NCBI GenBank assembly: GCA_002840275.1
Contig: PHAB01000002.1
Location: 62,001-126,000, forward strand
Source: Firmicutes bacterium HGW-Firmicutes-14
Lineage (GTDB): Bacteria; Bacillota; Thermincolia; Thermincolales; UBA2595
Direction: 5' to 3'
Length of the DNA stretch: 64,000 nt
In this document: in pieces, positions 46,891 to 56,663 of the stretch
Layout: each line of letters opens with the position of its first letter
Numbering within the stretch: the first letter of the stretch is position 1
Made by a program: the position numbers and the translations under genes
The notes under the pieces: model-generated
Told to the model about the DNA's origin: nothing
The model's input: the letters and a program-made list of their open reading frames with translations, nothing else
Databases searched by the model: none

Positions 46891-47739
46891 ATGTTTGATG
46901 TCAGGATACAGTTAATCCTGTTCTGGGTCTCGGTGGGCTTTTGTTTTCTCGGTACAGTTTTTTTTATTGTGAGCCTCAGCTTTAAAAGGGAAGGCCTGGT
47001 AAAGTATGGGGTTCTCAGTTCGTTACTGGCATTTCCCCCCATGACGGCGGCCCTGATTTTCAGATGGGTCCAAACAGGACATGTCCCAAGTATTGGGATG
47101 TATGAAGTATTTACCATATACGCCTGTGGTGTTTTGTTATTTTTTCTGATTGCGCAGGCATTGAAGCCAAGTGTGAGGATCGCCGGAACGGTGGTTTTGC
47201 CGACAATTATGCTGATGACAGGGATAGGTATAATGAGCTCCACTGAGCTCACCGAACTGCCGAAAACTTACTTTACATACTGGCTGGGAATTCACATGTT
47301 ATTTGCTACCCTTGCCCTTGGCGGAATACTGATTTCAGCAGGGCTTGCAGTGATTTACCTGGTTAAAGGCGGACAGGAAGCCAGGGGTATGTTAAATCCC
47401 CTTCTGGCAAAACTCCCGCCCCTCAACAGGTTAGATTACCTGGGATACAGATTTTCACTTTTTGCTTTCATTATGATAGGGATAATGATAGCTTCAGGGG
47501 CCGTATGGGCTTATAAATCCTGGGGGCGTTACTGGGGCTGGGACCCCATAGAAACATGGTCCCTCATCAGTTGGCTGGCTTATGGTGCTTACCTCCATCT
47601 GCGTGTCATGGGTATAAAAGGTAAAACGGCAGCCTGGTTGCACATGGCGGTTATAGCCCTTGTAATCTTTTCTTTTTTCGGAGCCCCTTACCTGTACCCA
47701 ACTATACATGACAGGTTTGTTGACGGTACGGGTCTCTGA
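46891..47739 (+). CDS. ccsB: Cytochrome c biogenesis protein CcsA/CcsB (heme handling)
   Basis: A 282-residue polytopic protein with about eight helices. The tryptophan-rich WWD motif is present as WGRYWGWDPIETWSL, with conserved histidines in LGIHMLFAT, GAYLHLRV and WLHMAV. It binds heme in the membrane and, with ResB, attaches it to apocytochromes outside the cell. AAGGAG precedes ATG 46891. Confidence 0.92.
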   Translation: MFDVRIQLILFWVSVGFCFLGTVFFIVSLSFKREGLVKYGVLSSLLAFPPMTAALIFRWVQTGHVPSIGMYEVFTIYACGVLLFFLIAQALKPSVRIAGTVVLPTIMLMTGIGIMSSTELTELPKTYFTYWLGIHMLFATLALGGILISAGLAVIYLVKGGQEARGMLNPLLAKLPPLNRLDYLGYRFSLFAFIMIGIMIASGAVWAYKSWGRYWGWDPIETWSLISWLAYGAYLHLRVMGIKGKTAAWLHMAVIALVIFSFFGAPYLYPTIHDRFVDGTGL

Positions 47740-47748
47740 TTTGTCGAA
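47740..47748. promoter_or_regulatory. Spo0A-box match upstream of the giant cytochrome gene
   Basis: TTTGTCGAA (47740-47748) matches the Spo0A-box consensus exactly. A GGAAATACCG string lies close by (47756), and the same string with a box occurs upstream of the LuxE-like gene. It is about 95 bp before the cytochrome start. Confidence 0.4.
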
Positions 47749-47842
47749 AAAGAAGGAAATACCGGAAAGTAATAGAAAATAACTACTATTGCAAGTCGTA
47801 CGCACCAGCATAAGGTATTTCAGTTGATACGGGGTGTTATCT

Positions 47843-50800
47843 TTGAAGAAGCTATCACGTATTTATGTAAATATTGTGGCGGCTGCACTGCTCTTTGGAG
47901 TATCCTATTTTATCTATGCCGGCTTTAGCGGTGCGTCTGTATCTGAGCCATTCACCAATCCCCACGGAGATTATAATGTCAGTGAGAGTGTATACGGGAC
48001 GCCAAAATGCGCAAAATGCCACTCGGGGCACAGCGCTTATTCTATTAGCCTTTTAACTGGGACGACCCAGAGGGAGACTTGTTATAACTGCCACGATGCC
48101 GGTACGGGAGTCGTAAACATCAGGGGCCAGTTTGGCGAGGAAACGATTGGGAGTTCTGTTTATGCCGGGAGCGGTTCCTTCCACCCTGTACCTACAGGGG
48201 TTCAGTTTTGTACTGACTGCCATGATCCCCATTTAGCCACTGAAGATTCACCGGGAGGAACTGCCAGCCTGCTGGATGTGGGTAATCCCGCCCAGTCTTC
48301 AGGCAACGAGGTATGTGGATACTGTCATGGAACAGGCGGCTTGCTGCCCGGTGGGGATATGCTGGCAAGTTTTACCGGCACCGCCCACGATGTTGAAATG
48401 AATGCACCGGCATCAGGGACACAGATTAAATGTATACGCTGCCACGAACCCCACGGGTCACCCTATACGGATCTGATTAGGCGAGCTATTACAGACGAGG
48501 TCGGAACAGTCCGTAATGTCACGGGCAACAATAACACAGTTTGCTTTGGCTGCCATACCGGCGGTATGGGCACCTATTCAGGCAGTGTTATTTATAATGC
48601 GGTTTATCATGGTTCAAAGACTTCTTCTACTGTAGCCCTGACCACGTACTCTGGAACGACATATGCTGCCACCCTCTGTATGAACTGCCACGAGCCCCAC
48701 GGCAAAACGGGTGTTTCTTATTACAGGCGGGCGGAAGGAAATACCCTCTGCGTAACGTGCCATGATGACGAATCAGTGGCTGGCAGCCGTCCGGCTGATT
48801 ATTCGTACCGGGGTATTAATATTTATAATGACACACCCCATTCCTCAGCCGGTTCACCTCCAAGAACATATACTTATAACCTGGGAACTGATGGAAGCGC
48901 CGCCTGGGAGGAATATGGTCCTCTTGACCAGCAGCCTGTCCCGTCAAGTCCCGGGACACAAGCATCAGCAGATGACAAATCAAAAGCGGCTTCCACTGAC
49001 AGTATCTACTGGACTACCGGTTCAGCTTTGGACCAGGAGTATAATTTCCAGGTATATAAATTTCATGTAAACCAGGATTTGACCAACCTGAGGGAACTGA
49101 GCGGGAAATGGACCGGTTATGGTGAACCCACGGCAGGTTACCCCGTCGAATTATTTATCTGGAACAAAAACACACCAGGCTGGGAAGCCCTGGCCTCACA
49201 GCAGCTTGGTTCGCCCGGGACAATGACCTGGCTGAGGACATCGGACTTTGGCAGGTATCTTGATGAAAATAATGATTTATATATCCTGGCCCGGGCCAAA
49301 CATGACGGAACAGGCCCGGTGGTATCCAATTGGGGTCCTCAGTTCAATACCACGTCGAAATGGGCTGACATAGTCTGGACGACAGATGAGCAGGCTACTA
49401 CCAGAGTGGATTACGGCACAACGGCGGAATATGGGACAACCGTTACAGTTGACGGTTACAGGACATCCCATTCAGTGAGGCTGTCAAACCTGACAGCCGG
49501 GCAGACCTATTATTATAAGATTACTACTGTAGATCAGCTTGGGAATGAAACGGTCGTGACAAGTTCTTTTGTTGCCCGGTGCGGGTCTCCGGTACTTACA
49601 CCGGAAGAGGATATGGAACAGGACGAAGTCTTTGAATTCAATGTGACTCTCGAATGGAGCAGTGTACCTGACCTGGACAGTCAGACAGTAAGATATGATG
49701 TTCAAATCAGTAAGGTGGCAGATTTTAGTTCAATTTATTCGGAACTGACTGATACCACTGCCACGAGCTGGTCCACCACCATAACCCATTCCGGGGGGGT
49801 CAACACTTCCAATACCTGGTATTGGAGAGTGAGGGCCAAAGACAGCTATGGATCGGTATCGGACTGGTCGACCGACAGCTTCACGACTTATGTCAACTCC
49901 TGCCCGATTTTATATACATGGAACGGCGAGAAATTTGAATATAATACTGATCTAATGGCAGGGTCAATCGTCGGGCTTGAGATGTCACCCGGCCAATACA
50001 AGGCCCCTGTCCCGGATGAACAGGTGACCATTTCCGGTGACCTTCTTAAAGAAAAGGACGGATATTATGTCCTTAAAATAAAGAACGAACAACACGAAGT
50101 AGATTTTATCGATAGCCTGGTCCTGGAAGCGGTGGACCATCCGGTGGGCACCCGTATCGGCCTGAATGACTTTAACCGGAGTACAGAACCATATAAGCTT
50201 TATACATACAGTGAAAACCTCAGGCCGGTCAAAAAAGCCACTTATGTCAATAACCCTGCCTGGAGCGGTGGTGACGCCGGATCTCCCAAAGATGTAACAG
50301 ACCTTGTCAGCAGGATTGATAACAGGCACGCTGTGGGTAAGTTATTTGATGATAACCGGTTTACTCTTGAACTTGGAGACCTGAGTGATGCCAGGGAAAT
50401 CAAGCTTGTAATCGTAGGCTGGACTGAATTCGCCACAGCCGCCGACAGGGAACTGAGGGTTCAGACGGCTGCAACAGGCCGGCCTACTGCAAAGCATTAT
50501 GTGGAGGTGCTGCAGCCTGACGGCACATGGAGATCAGAAGAAATAAAACACATCCCCGGATATACTAAAACCGGTGTAATCGATCTTACCGGAAAGTTTG
50601 CGGAAGGTACGAAAGAATATGTGGTCAGGCTTAGGGGATTATACCGGCCCCATCTGGATTTCATCGGGGTTGACACCACTCCGCAGGCAGATATAACCGT
50701 AACGCCTCTGAGGCTGAGTAATGTGGAACTCAGTTATTCCACCCCGTCGTCTTACATCAAATATCCGTCTCCATATTTTGATTATTATGATGCCAGGACC

Positions 50801-53800
50801 TTCAACCTCTGGACTCACGAAGGCAGCTTTACCAGGTATGGTGACGTCCTTCCCCTGGTTAAGCAGGCAGACGATAAGCTGGTTGTTATGGATACGGGTG
50901 ACGAACTTACCGCATCTTTTGAGGCCTCTCCTCCTCCGGCCCCCGGTATGACCAGGTCCTTTGTCCTAAAACCCTTTGGATACTATAAGGAACTGTCGGA
51001 GGCTAAGGTTGAGCCTATGCCGTTCCGGAACATGGATATATCACAATACCCTGAATCTTTGGGGGAATATCCCCAGGAGCTGAAAGATTACGTCAAAGAG
51101 TGGAATACCAGGGTCCATAAAGCCGGAGATAATGCCGTTTATAATACCGGAGAAAAGCTGGCTTCAGCAACGGCAAAGCCAGGTTTCCTTCAAGGGATTA
51201 AGTTGTTTGTTGTAAGGATATTTGATTGGGTTGCAGCCTTACTGAATAACCTTGCGGGCATTTTTACCCCGGACAATCCGGCAGGTAAGAGTTCTGCCAT
51301 ATATTCCAATTCAGAAAGAATTGCTGATAATGGTACCGGCAGCACTGTCCGCCATTATTCCCTAAATACCGATTACGTGGAGTTGACAGTTAAGGCCGCT
51401 GACCCAGGTACCCCGGACGGATATTGCGGGAACTGCCATACCCCCCACGGCCGGGACGACGGTACGGGTTCGCCTATACATAAGCAGTTGTATGCAGCTG
51501 AGGATTCTGTCTGCTTTGGCGGAGGGTTAGGATGCCACAGTGATTCCACTAACAGCGCCAGGGGTATCAATATTTACGACAGGTTTACGGCAAGCTCAAA
51601 CCCAACAGCCCACCACAGCATCGATTCTGCTGAACAGGCTTCTCAGGGAACGAAAGTGGAATGTAAAAACTGTCATGACCCCCATTTGAATACTGCGGAA
51701 AATAAAGTTGTTGACCCGATGGACCGCTATACGACATATAATATTACCCGCGAATTCATTAACTATATTGATAATGACGGCTATGTTTATTTGATGGTCA
51801 AAGCAAAACATGACGGGGATCCCCCCGGTATTACGTCAGGGCCGACCCTTTCAAACCATACTGCAAGCGGGGCCAGGATATCCTGGGCCTCAGATGAAAT
51901 CACTACCGGTATACTCTACTGGGGACCTGATTCAGGTTATGGAAACGAGACCACAAGTCCTATGGGTACAAATACCAATCACTATGCCGATATGACTGAT
52001 TTGACGCTGTTCCAGAACTATCATTATAAAATCCGGATTCAGGATGCTTTGGGCAACTATTATGAAACAGGGGATTACAACCTGGACAGCACGAAACCCA
52101 GTATTACCTCCGGCCCGTCCGTAGCAAATGCTGCCGGGACCAGCCTCTCAATAGTATGGATGACTAATGAAAGTTCCACTTCATGGGTGGATTATGTTTC
52201 TACCGTCAGCCACACAGTATACGGCTATACATATGCAGTCTCTGCTGGGAATGATACACTGGTTACATCCCACTCAGTTGACATATCTGACCTGACCCCG
52301 GGAACGGAGTACACTTACAGGGTGCGCTCCATGGATATGCGGGGCAATGAAAGAATCAGTTCTGACGGGACTTTCCAGGCCACCAATGCACCCCCTCCGC
52401 CTGATCTGATAGAGGAACCGGACCATATTGACTATACGACCCCAATTACAGTGGACCTGGATTGGTATGAGTCTATAGACCCTGACGGGGATTCTGTGCA
52501 GTATTATGCAGAAATAAGTACAAGTAGTAGTTTTAGCCCTGTCTACAGTAATTCAGGCTGGATAGATGGGACGACCTGGCCGGCCACAATCGATAATGAG
52601 GGAAGTGTGACCTGGTACTGGCGTGTTAAGGCGAGAGACGAGTGGAATGCCGAATCAGTTTGGTCTTCTGTATATTCCTTTGTACATCAGGGACCTGACC
52701 CACCACCATCGTGCCCCAACCTTTACGTCTGGAACGGTAAAAAATATGAATTCGTGACAGACATGGGGAGCGCTCAGATTGGCGGAGTAGAAGCAAATAC
52801 AGGGAAAAGCAGGGAGCTGTTCCCCGGCCTGCCGATTGCTATCCCCTGGAACATGTTGCAGGAGAAAGACGGCAAGTATACGATTAAAATCAAATCTGAA
52901 AGGGATGAAGTTGATTTTATCGATTATGCTGACCTTTTAGCTGTGGACCATCCTGTTGGGACAAGGGTGGCGCTTAATGACCTGAATCGCGGCAATGAAC
53001 CCGGTAAAATTTATACATATAGTGAAGACCTAAAACCCATCAAAAAGGTTACATATGTTAATAATCCTGTTTATTCCGGGGGAAAACCGTCTAAACCTAT
53101 TGATGTAACAGATTTGGTTGCAAAGCTGGACAACCTGGAAACTCCCGGTTCTTATCAGGATGACAACCAGATTACCTTTGACCTGGGCGACTTGCACGGG
53201 GCAGAAAATATCAGACTGGTAATGACGGGACGGACCGAGTATGCAAACAAAGCTGAAAGGATTGAAAGGGCTGAGAAAAGGAAGAAGGGAGTCAAGGGTG
53301 CCAAGACTTTTCTTGAAATACTGCAGCCCGACGGGACATGGAAAAGAGAGGATATGAGAGGCTTTTCCGGGATGAATAAGACAGTTGTTCTTGATTTATC
53401 GGGCAAATTCCCCAAAGACACACAGAAATACATCGTGCGCCTGAGGGGAATGACAAGGCCTCATATAGATTTTGCGGGGATTGATACAACTCCGGAGGCA
53501 AAATATACCTCGAAGACACCTGAATTGCTTGATGCCGATTTGGGATATCGCGGGGTTTCTAAATCAACAAACAGGCCGTCACCGTATTTTGACTATGACA
53601 AACTTATGGAGCGCGTCAAGCTTCATGCAGGGAAATTTACCAGGTATGGTGATGTCATCCCGTTGTTAAAAGAGGTGGATGACAAGCCTGTGGTAATGGA
53701 CACCGGTGATGAAATTACCATGAACTTCAGGGCCCTGCCGCCGCCGGCGCCGGGGATGACCAGGTCATTTATCTTAAAACGCTGGGTTTACTATAAGGAG

Positions 53801-55090
53801 TCTAACCTGGCCCAGCCTGAGCCCATCCCCTTCCGTGATATGGATCAGTCCAAACTGCCCGATTCACTGGGTGAGTATCCTCCGGAGCTCAAAGCATACG
53901 CGGCTGAATGGAACACCCGGGTCCACAACGCCGGACAAAAAGCTGAGCCCGGGATATGGGACAGAATCGAAAAATTTTTTGCCGGGATAATCCAGTCAAT
54001 CCGAAATTTATGGAATTCAATCTTTGGTAAACCGGAACAAGTGACGGTATTGGATTATGAGCTTAATCCTTATCCGGATTCATGGACTCCTATGCCGCCG
54101 TGGGAAGAACACTTCTCACTTAATACCAATTATGTTCTCCTTCATGCCGATACCCCTGTGGGAGCCGTTGTTTATGACGTGAATTCGGCTGGGTTTGGAA
54201 TGTGGGAAAGTGATACGGAACCCTCGCCTTCTTCCCCCGGGACCGATATATCAGGTGACAAAGCCCTGGTCGCCTCTGATGACAGCTCACGAAAAGCTAC
54301 CGACTATTACCAGACCCCCAACCAGGATGACGGGGCATATAATTACCAGATGTACAGGTTTAAAATCGGTACGCCTGTTGAAGAGATGTTCGGACTCAGA
54401 ATTATGTGGAAGGGTTATGGGGAACCTTCTCCGGGCTATGATGTGACAGTCAGCCTGTGGAACTATGCCACCCCCGGATGGAATAACATTACAAGCAAGG
54501 ACATCGGGTTTGAGATAAGCGTGAATTCCCAGAAGAACACGGATTTCCAGTCTTACTGCTACAAATGCCATGCCGGTACTGTACCGCCGGGTGTCCAGCT
54601 TGGTCCTATAACCAGGAACATATCTAACACCTATACAGGGGATATCCACGGGGGCGGCAGCGGGCTGCAGGTGCTCAGTCCGGACGGCGGTGGAGACTGG
54701 ACCCCTACTTATTACAGTTCAGGTGCAAGTATTTCTCCGTCTTATGCCCGGGGCAATCAAGCCCTGCCATGTACCGACTGTCATGATATCCACGGCTCGG
54801 GAAATGCTTACCACCTGAGGGAGAACCTTAACGGAAGCACCGGGAAGTCGGTTCCTGAAATGTCAAATAATACCAATGTCCTTTCGTACTGCCAGAGCTG
54901 TCATGCCGGAACCCTTAACGAGTTTCATCTGGTCTGTGTTGACTGCCACAACTCCGGTACTGACCATCAGAATGCTCCGAGAGCGGCGGATTTCGGACGA
55001 TCATGCATCAGCTGCCACTATCACGGGGCGACGTACCCCGAACATGGCGAGTGCCACTGCTGGTTAAGAGGTACTACTAAGGCATTTTGA
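47843..55090 (+). CDS. Giant multiheme c-type cytochrome with FN3 and duplicated unknown domains
   Basis: A 2415-residue exported protein. TTG 47843 is chosen because GGGGTG (47831-47836) is spaced for it, and the membrane/signal segment (VNIVAAALLFGVSYFIYAGF) follows at once. It has 15 CXXCH heme sites in three clusters: eight at residues about 56-305 (CAKCH to CVTCH), two at about 1195-1275 (CGNCH, CKNCH), and five at about 2239-2390 (CYKCH to CISCH). An extra CFGGGLGCH sits in the middle cluster. Between clusters lie FN3-like domains and two copies of a ~430-residue domain starting LYTWNGEKFEYNTD and LYVWNGKKYEFVTD. It probably moves electrons across or along the envelope, perhaps to metals or partner cells. 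Maturation genes resB and ccsB are just upstream. Confidence 0.92.
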   Translation: MKKLSRIYVNIVAAALLFGVSYFIYAGFSGASVSEPFTNPHGDYNVSESVYGTPKCAKCHSGHSAYSISLLTGTTQRETCYNCHDAGTGVVNIRGQFGEETIGSSVYAGSGSFHPVPTGVQFCTDCHDPHLATEDSPGGTASLLDVGNPAQSSGNEVCGYCHGTGGLLPGGDMLASFTGTAHDVEMNAPASGTQIKCIRCHEPHGSPYTDLIRRAITDEVGTVRNVTGNNNTVCFGCHTGGMGTYSGSVIYNAVYHGSKTSSTVALTTYSGTTYAATLCMNCHEPHGKTGVSYYRRAEGNTLCVTCHDDESVAGSRPADYSYRGINIYNDTPHSSAGSPPRTYTYNLGTDGSAAWEEYGPLDQQPVPSSPGTQASADDKSKAASTDSIYWTTGSALDQEYNFQVYKFHVNQDLTNLRELSGKWTGYGEPTAGYPVELFIWNKNTPGWEALASQQLGSPGTMTWLRTSDFGRYLDENNDLYILARAKHDGTGPVVSNWGPQFNTTSKWADIVWTTDEQATTRVDYGTTAEYGTTVTVDGYRTSHSVRLSNLTAGQTYYYKITTVDQLGNETVVTSSFVARCGSPVLTPEEDMEQDEVFEFNVTLEWSSVPDLDSQTVRYDVQISKVADFSSIYSELTDTTATSWSTTITHSGGVNTSNTWYWRVRAKDSYGSVSDWSTDSFTTYVNSCPILYTWNGEKFEYNTDLMAGSIVGLEMSPGQYKAPVPDEQVTISGDLLKEKDGYYVLKIKNEQHEVDFIDSLVLEAVDHPVGTRIGLNDFNRSTEPYKLYTYSENLRPVKKATYVNNPAWSGGDAGSPKDVTDLVSRIDNRHAVGKLFDDNRFTLELGDLSDAREIKLVIVGWTEFATAADRELRVQTAATGRPTAKHYVEVLQPDGTWRSEEIKHIPGYTKTGVIDLTGKFAEGTKEYVVRLRGLYRPHLDFIGVDTTPQADITVTPLRLSNVELSYSTPSSYIKYPSPYFDYYDARTFNLWTHEGSFTRYGDVLPLVKQADDKLVVMDTGDELTASFEASPPPAPGMTRSFVLKPFGYYKELSEAKVEPMPFRNMDISQYPESLGEYPQELKDYVKEWNTRVHKAGDNAVYNTGEKLASATAKPGFLQGIKLFVVRIFDWVAALLNNLAGIFTPDNPAGKSSAIYSNSERIADNGTGSTVRHYSLNTDYVELTVKAADPGTPDGYCGNCHTPHGRDDGTGSPIHKQLYAAEDSVCFGGGLGCHSDSTNSARGINIYDRFTASSNPTAHHSIDSAEQASQGTKVECKNCHDPHLNTAENKVVDPMDRYTTYNITREFINYIDNDGYVYLMVKAKHDGDPPGITSGPTLSNHTASGARISWASDEITTGILYWGPDSGYGNETTSPMGTNTNHYADMTDLTLFQNYHYKIRIQDALGNYYETGDYNLDSTKPSITSGPSVANAAGTSLSIVWMTNESSTSWVDYVSTVSHTVYGYTYAVSAGNDTLVTSHSVDISDLTPGTEYTYRVRSMDMRGNERISSDGTFQATNAPPPPDLIEEPDHIDYTTPITVDLDWYESIDPDGDSVQYYAEISTSSSFSPVYSNSGWIDGTTWPATIDNEGSVTWYWRVKARDEWNAESVWSSVYSFVHQGPDPPPSCPNLYVWNGKKYEFVTDMGSAQIGGVEANTGKSRELFPGLPIAIPWNMLQEKDGKYTIKIKSERDEVDFIDYADLLAVDHPVGTRVALNDLNRGNEPGKIYTYSEDLKPIKKVTYVNNPVYSGGKPSKPIDVTDLVAKLDNLETPGSYQDDNQITFDLGDLHGAENIRLVMTGRTEYANKAERIERAEKRKKGVKGAKTFLEILQPDGTWKREDMRGFSGMNKTVVLDLSGKFPKDTQKYIVRLRGMTRPHIDFAGIDTTPEAKYTSKTPELLDADLGYRGVSKSTNRPSPYFDYDKLMERVKLHAGKFTRYGDVIPLLKEVDDKPVVMDTGDEITMNFRALPPPAPGMTRSFILKRWVYYKESNLAQPEPIPFRDMDQSKLPDSLGEYPPELKAYAAEWNTRVHNAGQKAEPGIWDRIEKFFAGIIQSIRNLWNSIFGKPEQVTVLDYELNPYPDSWTPMPPWEEHFSLNTNYVLLHADTPVGAVVYDVNSAGFGMWESDTEPSPSSPGTDISGDKALVASDDSSRKATDYYQTPNQDDGAYNYQMYRFKIGTPVEEMFGLRIMWKGYGEPSPGYDVTVSLWNYATPGWNNITSKDIGFEISVNSQKNTDFQSYCYKCHAGTVPPGVQLGPITRNISNTYTGDIHGGGSGLQVLSPDGGGDWTPTYYSSGASISPSYARGNQALPCTDCHDIHGSGNAYHLRENLNGSTGKSVPEMSNNTNVLSYCQSCHAGTLNEFHLVCVDCHNSGTDHQNAPRAADFGRSCISCHYHGATYPEHGECHCWLRGTTKAF
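49891..53950 (+). repeat. Internal duplication in the giant cytochrome gene
   Basis: The segment from about 49891 to 51130 and that from about 52702 to 53950 encode homologous domains, offset about 2.8 kb. Shared strings are EVDFIDY/S, DHPVGTR, VTDLV, EVLQPDGTW against EILQPDGTW, FTRYGDV, PPPAPGMTRSF and SLGEYP. Divergence is considerable, so the duplication is old, unlike the RCC1 one. Confidence 0.85.
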
Positions 55091-55124
55091 TATGATGAGG
55101 CCGTAAATAAAGAGGTGATATGAG

Positions 55125-56273
55125 ATGAAAAACAGAAATCGAATTTTAATATGGGCTTCTGTATTCATCGCACTTGTTTTAGGATTGGCCCTTTACGGGC
55201 TGCAGAAAGTGGGGCAGGCTTCACCTCCCGGTAAAGAAGCATTTAAAGTCGGCAGCAGAACCATTGTAACCAATGAAGCAGGCGACACATTTACCGGTGC
55301 TTACGATGATCCAATTCCCGACGGGCCCGGTGTTCAAACAATTGTTGTTTCTTATACATGTGTGTTAGACAGAGTACTTTTCAATGAGCTTATTCCCGGA
55401 TTCAAGAAATACTGGAAGGATACTGCCGGTGAAGATGTAAGGTTTGTAACAGGCTATGCCCTTCCGGATTTTGATACAATAGCCACCACAGTTTCCGGTG
55501 AGCCGGTCAGGGTGTTGATCATGACCACTGGCACCGAACCTGCCACCAGGGGGTTTTCTCCTACGAAGTGGCACAAAACCGCCAATAAAGGAATTATATA
55601 TAGTTCCGCCCAGGTGTTCGTGGTACGAAAGGGGAATCCCAAGGATATCAGAACATACGCAGACCTGAAAAGGCCAGGTATTTATACAATCCATACTAAC
55701 CCCTTTGAAGGCCTGGGTTTGGGCTTGTGGGCAGTTTACGGGATATATGGTTCTGCCCTTAAAGCCTCCGAAGTGGAAACAGGACAAAAAGACTATGAAG
55801 CGGCTTTGGAACAGCTTAGACAGGTCGAATTAAATGCATTTTACGGCCCGACATCGGGTGACCAGATTATCAAAATGTTTTCGGATGGGACCGGTGACGT
55901 GCTTGTTATTTCTGAGAGCCGGGCGCGAAAACTGGCCCGGGAAAATCCTTCTGTGGAAATAGTGGTTCCGCCTTATACTGTCTTATCTGACATGGTTGTT
56001 TATACAATGGACAAAAACATAAAAAAAGATGAAAGGGAAGTAGTTGAAGGATTTATTGACTACCTTTTCGGTGAAGAGGCCCAGGAGGCTTTGGCCAAGT
56101 TTGGTTTTCGGCCGTCCGACCCAGCGGTGTTCGCCAGGCACCCGGAATTCCCCCCCCTTGAACACCCCTTTCATCTTGACTATATCGGTTCAGCCACAAC
56201 CCTGAAGAAGGACATGATCCTGGATAAGTGGATGAAGATTAATAACTCGAAAAGAAACAATCAGAGGCCATAG
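55125..56273 (+). CDS. Membrane-tethered periplasmic-binding-like (type 2) protein
   Basis: A 382-residue exported protein with a hydrophobic N-terminus (residues about 7-26, no lipobox cysteine). The rest resembles sulfate/thiosulfate/molybdate-type substrate-binding proteins: DRVLFNELIPGFKKYW, VLIMTTGTEPATRGFSP, a hinge RKGNPKDIRTYADLKRPG, GPTSGDQIIKMFSDGTGDVL and the C-terminal YLFGEEAQEALAKFGFRP. No permease or ATPase gene is near. Location between the cytochrome and heme genes hints at a role in respiration or anion sensing, but the ligand is unknown. GAGGTG precedes ATG 55125. It ends in TAG. Confidence 0.72.
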   Translation: MKNRNRILIWASVFIALVLGLALYGLQKVGQASPPGKEAFKVGSRTIVTNEAGDTFTGAYDDPIPDGPGVQTIVVSYTCVLDRVLFNELIPGFKKYWKDTAGEDVRFVTGYALPDFDTIATTVSGEPVRVLIMTTGTEPATRGFSPTKWHKTANKGIIYSSAQVFVVRKGNPKDIRTYADLKRPGIYTIHTNPFEGLGLGLWAVYGIYGSALKASEVETGQKDYEAALEQLRQVELNAFYGPTSGDQIIKMFSDGTGDVLVISESRARKLARENPSVEIVVPPYTVLSDMVVYTMDKNIKKDEREVVEGFIDYLFGEEAQEALAKFGFRPSDPAVFARHPEFPPLEHPFHLDYIGSATTLKKDMILDKWMKINNSKRNNQRP

Positions 56274-56294
56274 TAATACTTCTGTTTAATCAAA

Positions 56295-56447
56295 GTGCTG
56301 TTATCTGAAAAAGTTTATGAGGAAATCAAGAATGGGTATATTCCACAGGGTGGTCTATCATCTGCCCGTGGGAATTGGTATGGAGATACTTCGTGCAGCG
56401 ACTGCCACGGCGGCCAGCCTGACCATAACTGGACGAAGACCTTCTAA
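56295..56447 (+). pseudogene. Remnant of a multiheme cytochrome C-terminus
   Basis: A 50-codon stretch reads GNWYGDTSCSDCHGGQPDHN and ends WTKTF. It carries one CXXCH heme motif and a family-typical tail but no signal peptide, ribosome site or further hemes. It is most simply the 3' end left by decay or deletion of another cytochrome gene. The other parts of the 56274-56663 gap are a hairpin, a promoter and operator repeats, listed separately. Confidence 0.55.
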
Positions 56448-56523
56448 GTGGATAATCAGTCTATAACAGTTTTAATTGACCACTACATAATTGACGATAG
56501 CTGTCGATAGCCGGCCTCAATGT

Positions 56524-56558
56524 CCTTGGCAAAGCCAAGGGCATTTCATATATTTTTT
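56524..56558 (+). terminator. Hairpin before the marR promoter, possible terminator
   Basis: CCTTGGC (56524-56530) pairs perfectly with GCCAAGG (56534-56540) around AAA. The T run (56553-56558) comes 12 bases later instead of directly, so termination may be weak. Confidence 0.4.
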
Positions 56559-56559
56559 A

Positions 56560-56588
56560 TTGTCAAAAGAAGTATTACCTGCTATAAT
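56560..56588 (+). promoter_or_regulatory. Strong sigma-A-type promoter of the marR-hem operon
   Basis: TTGTCA (56560-56565), a 17-bp spacer and TATAAT (56583-56588) form a near-consensus promoter. Transcription should start about 56595, inside the operator repeats. ATTGTCAAA overlapping the -35 also matches eight of nine Spo0A-box positions. Confidence 0.75.
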
Positions 56589-56590
56589 AA

Positions 56591-56641
56591 TTTACAGACG
56601 TAAATAATTTACACAGGTAACATATTTACATGGGTAACATA
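56591..56641. promoter_or_regulatory. Three tandem 17-bp operator repeats
   Basis: Three contiguous 17-bp units occupy 56591-56607, 56608-56624 and 56625-56641. Each is TTTACA-NNN/N-GTAA plus an AT-rich tail; TTAC and GTAA form a dyad within each unit. They cover the start site and initial transcribed region, ideal for repression. The next gene encodes a MarR protein, so autorepression is the simplest reading. Confidence 0.65.
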
Positions 56642-56663
56642 TTTGATTGGCAGGTGAAGCAGA

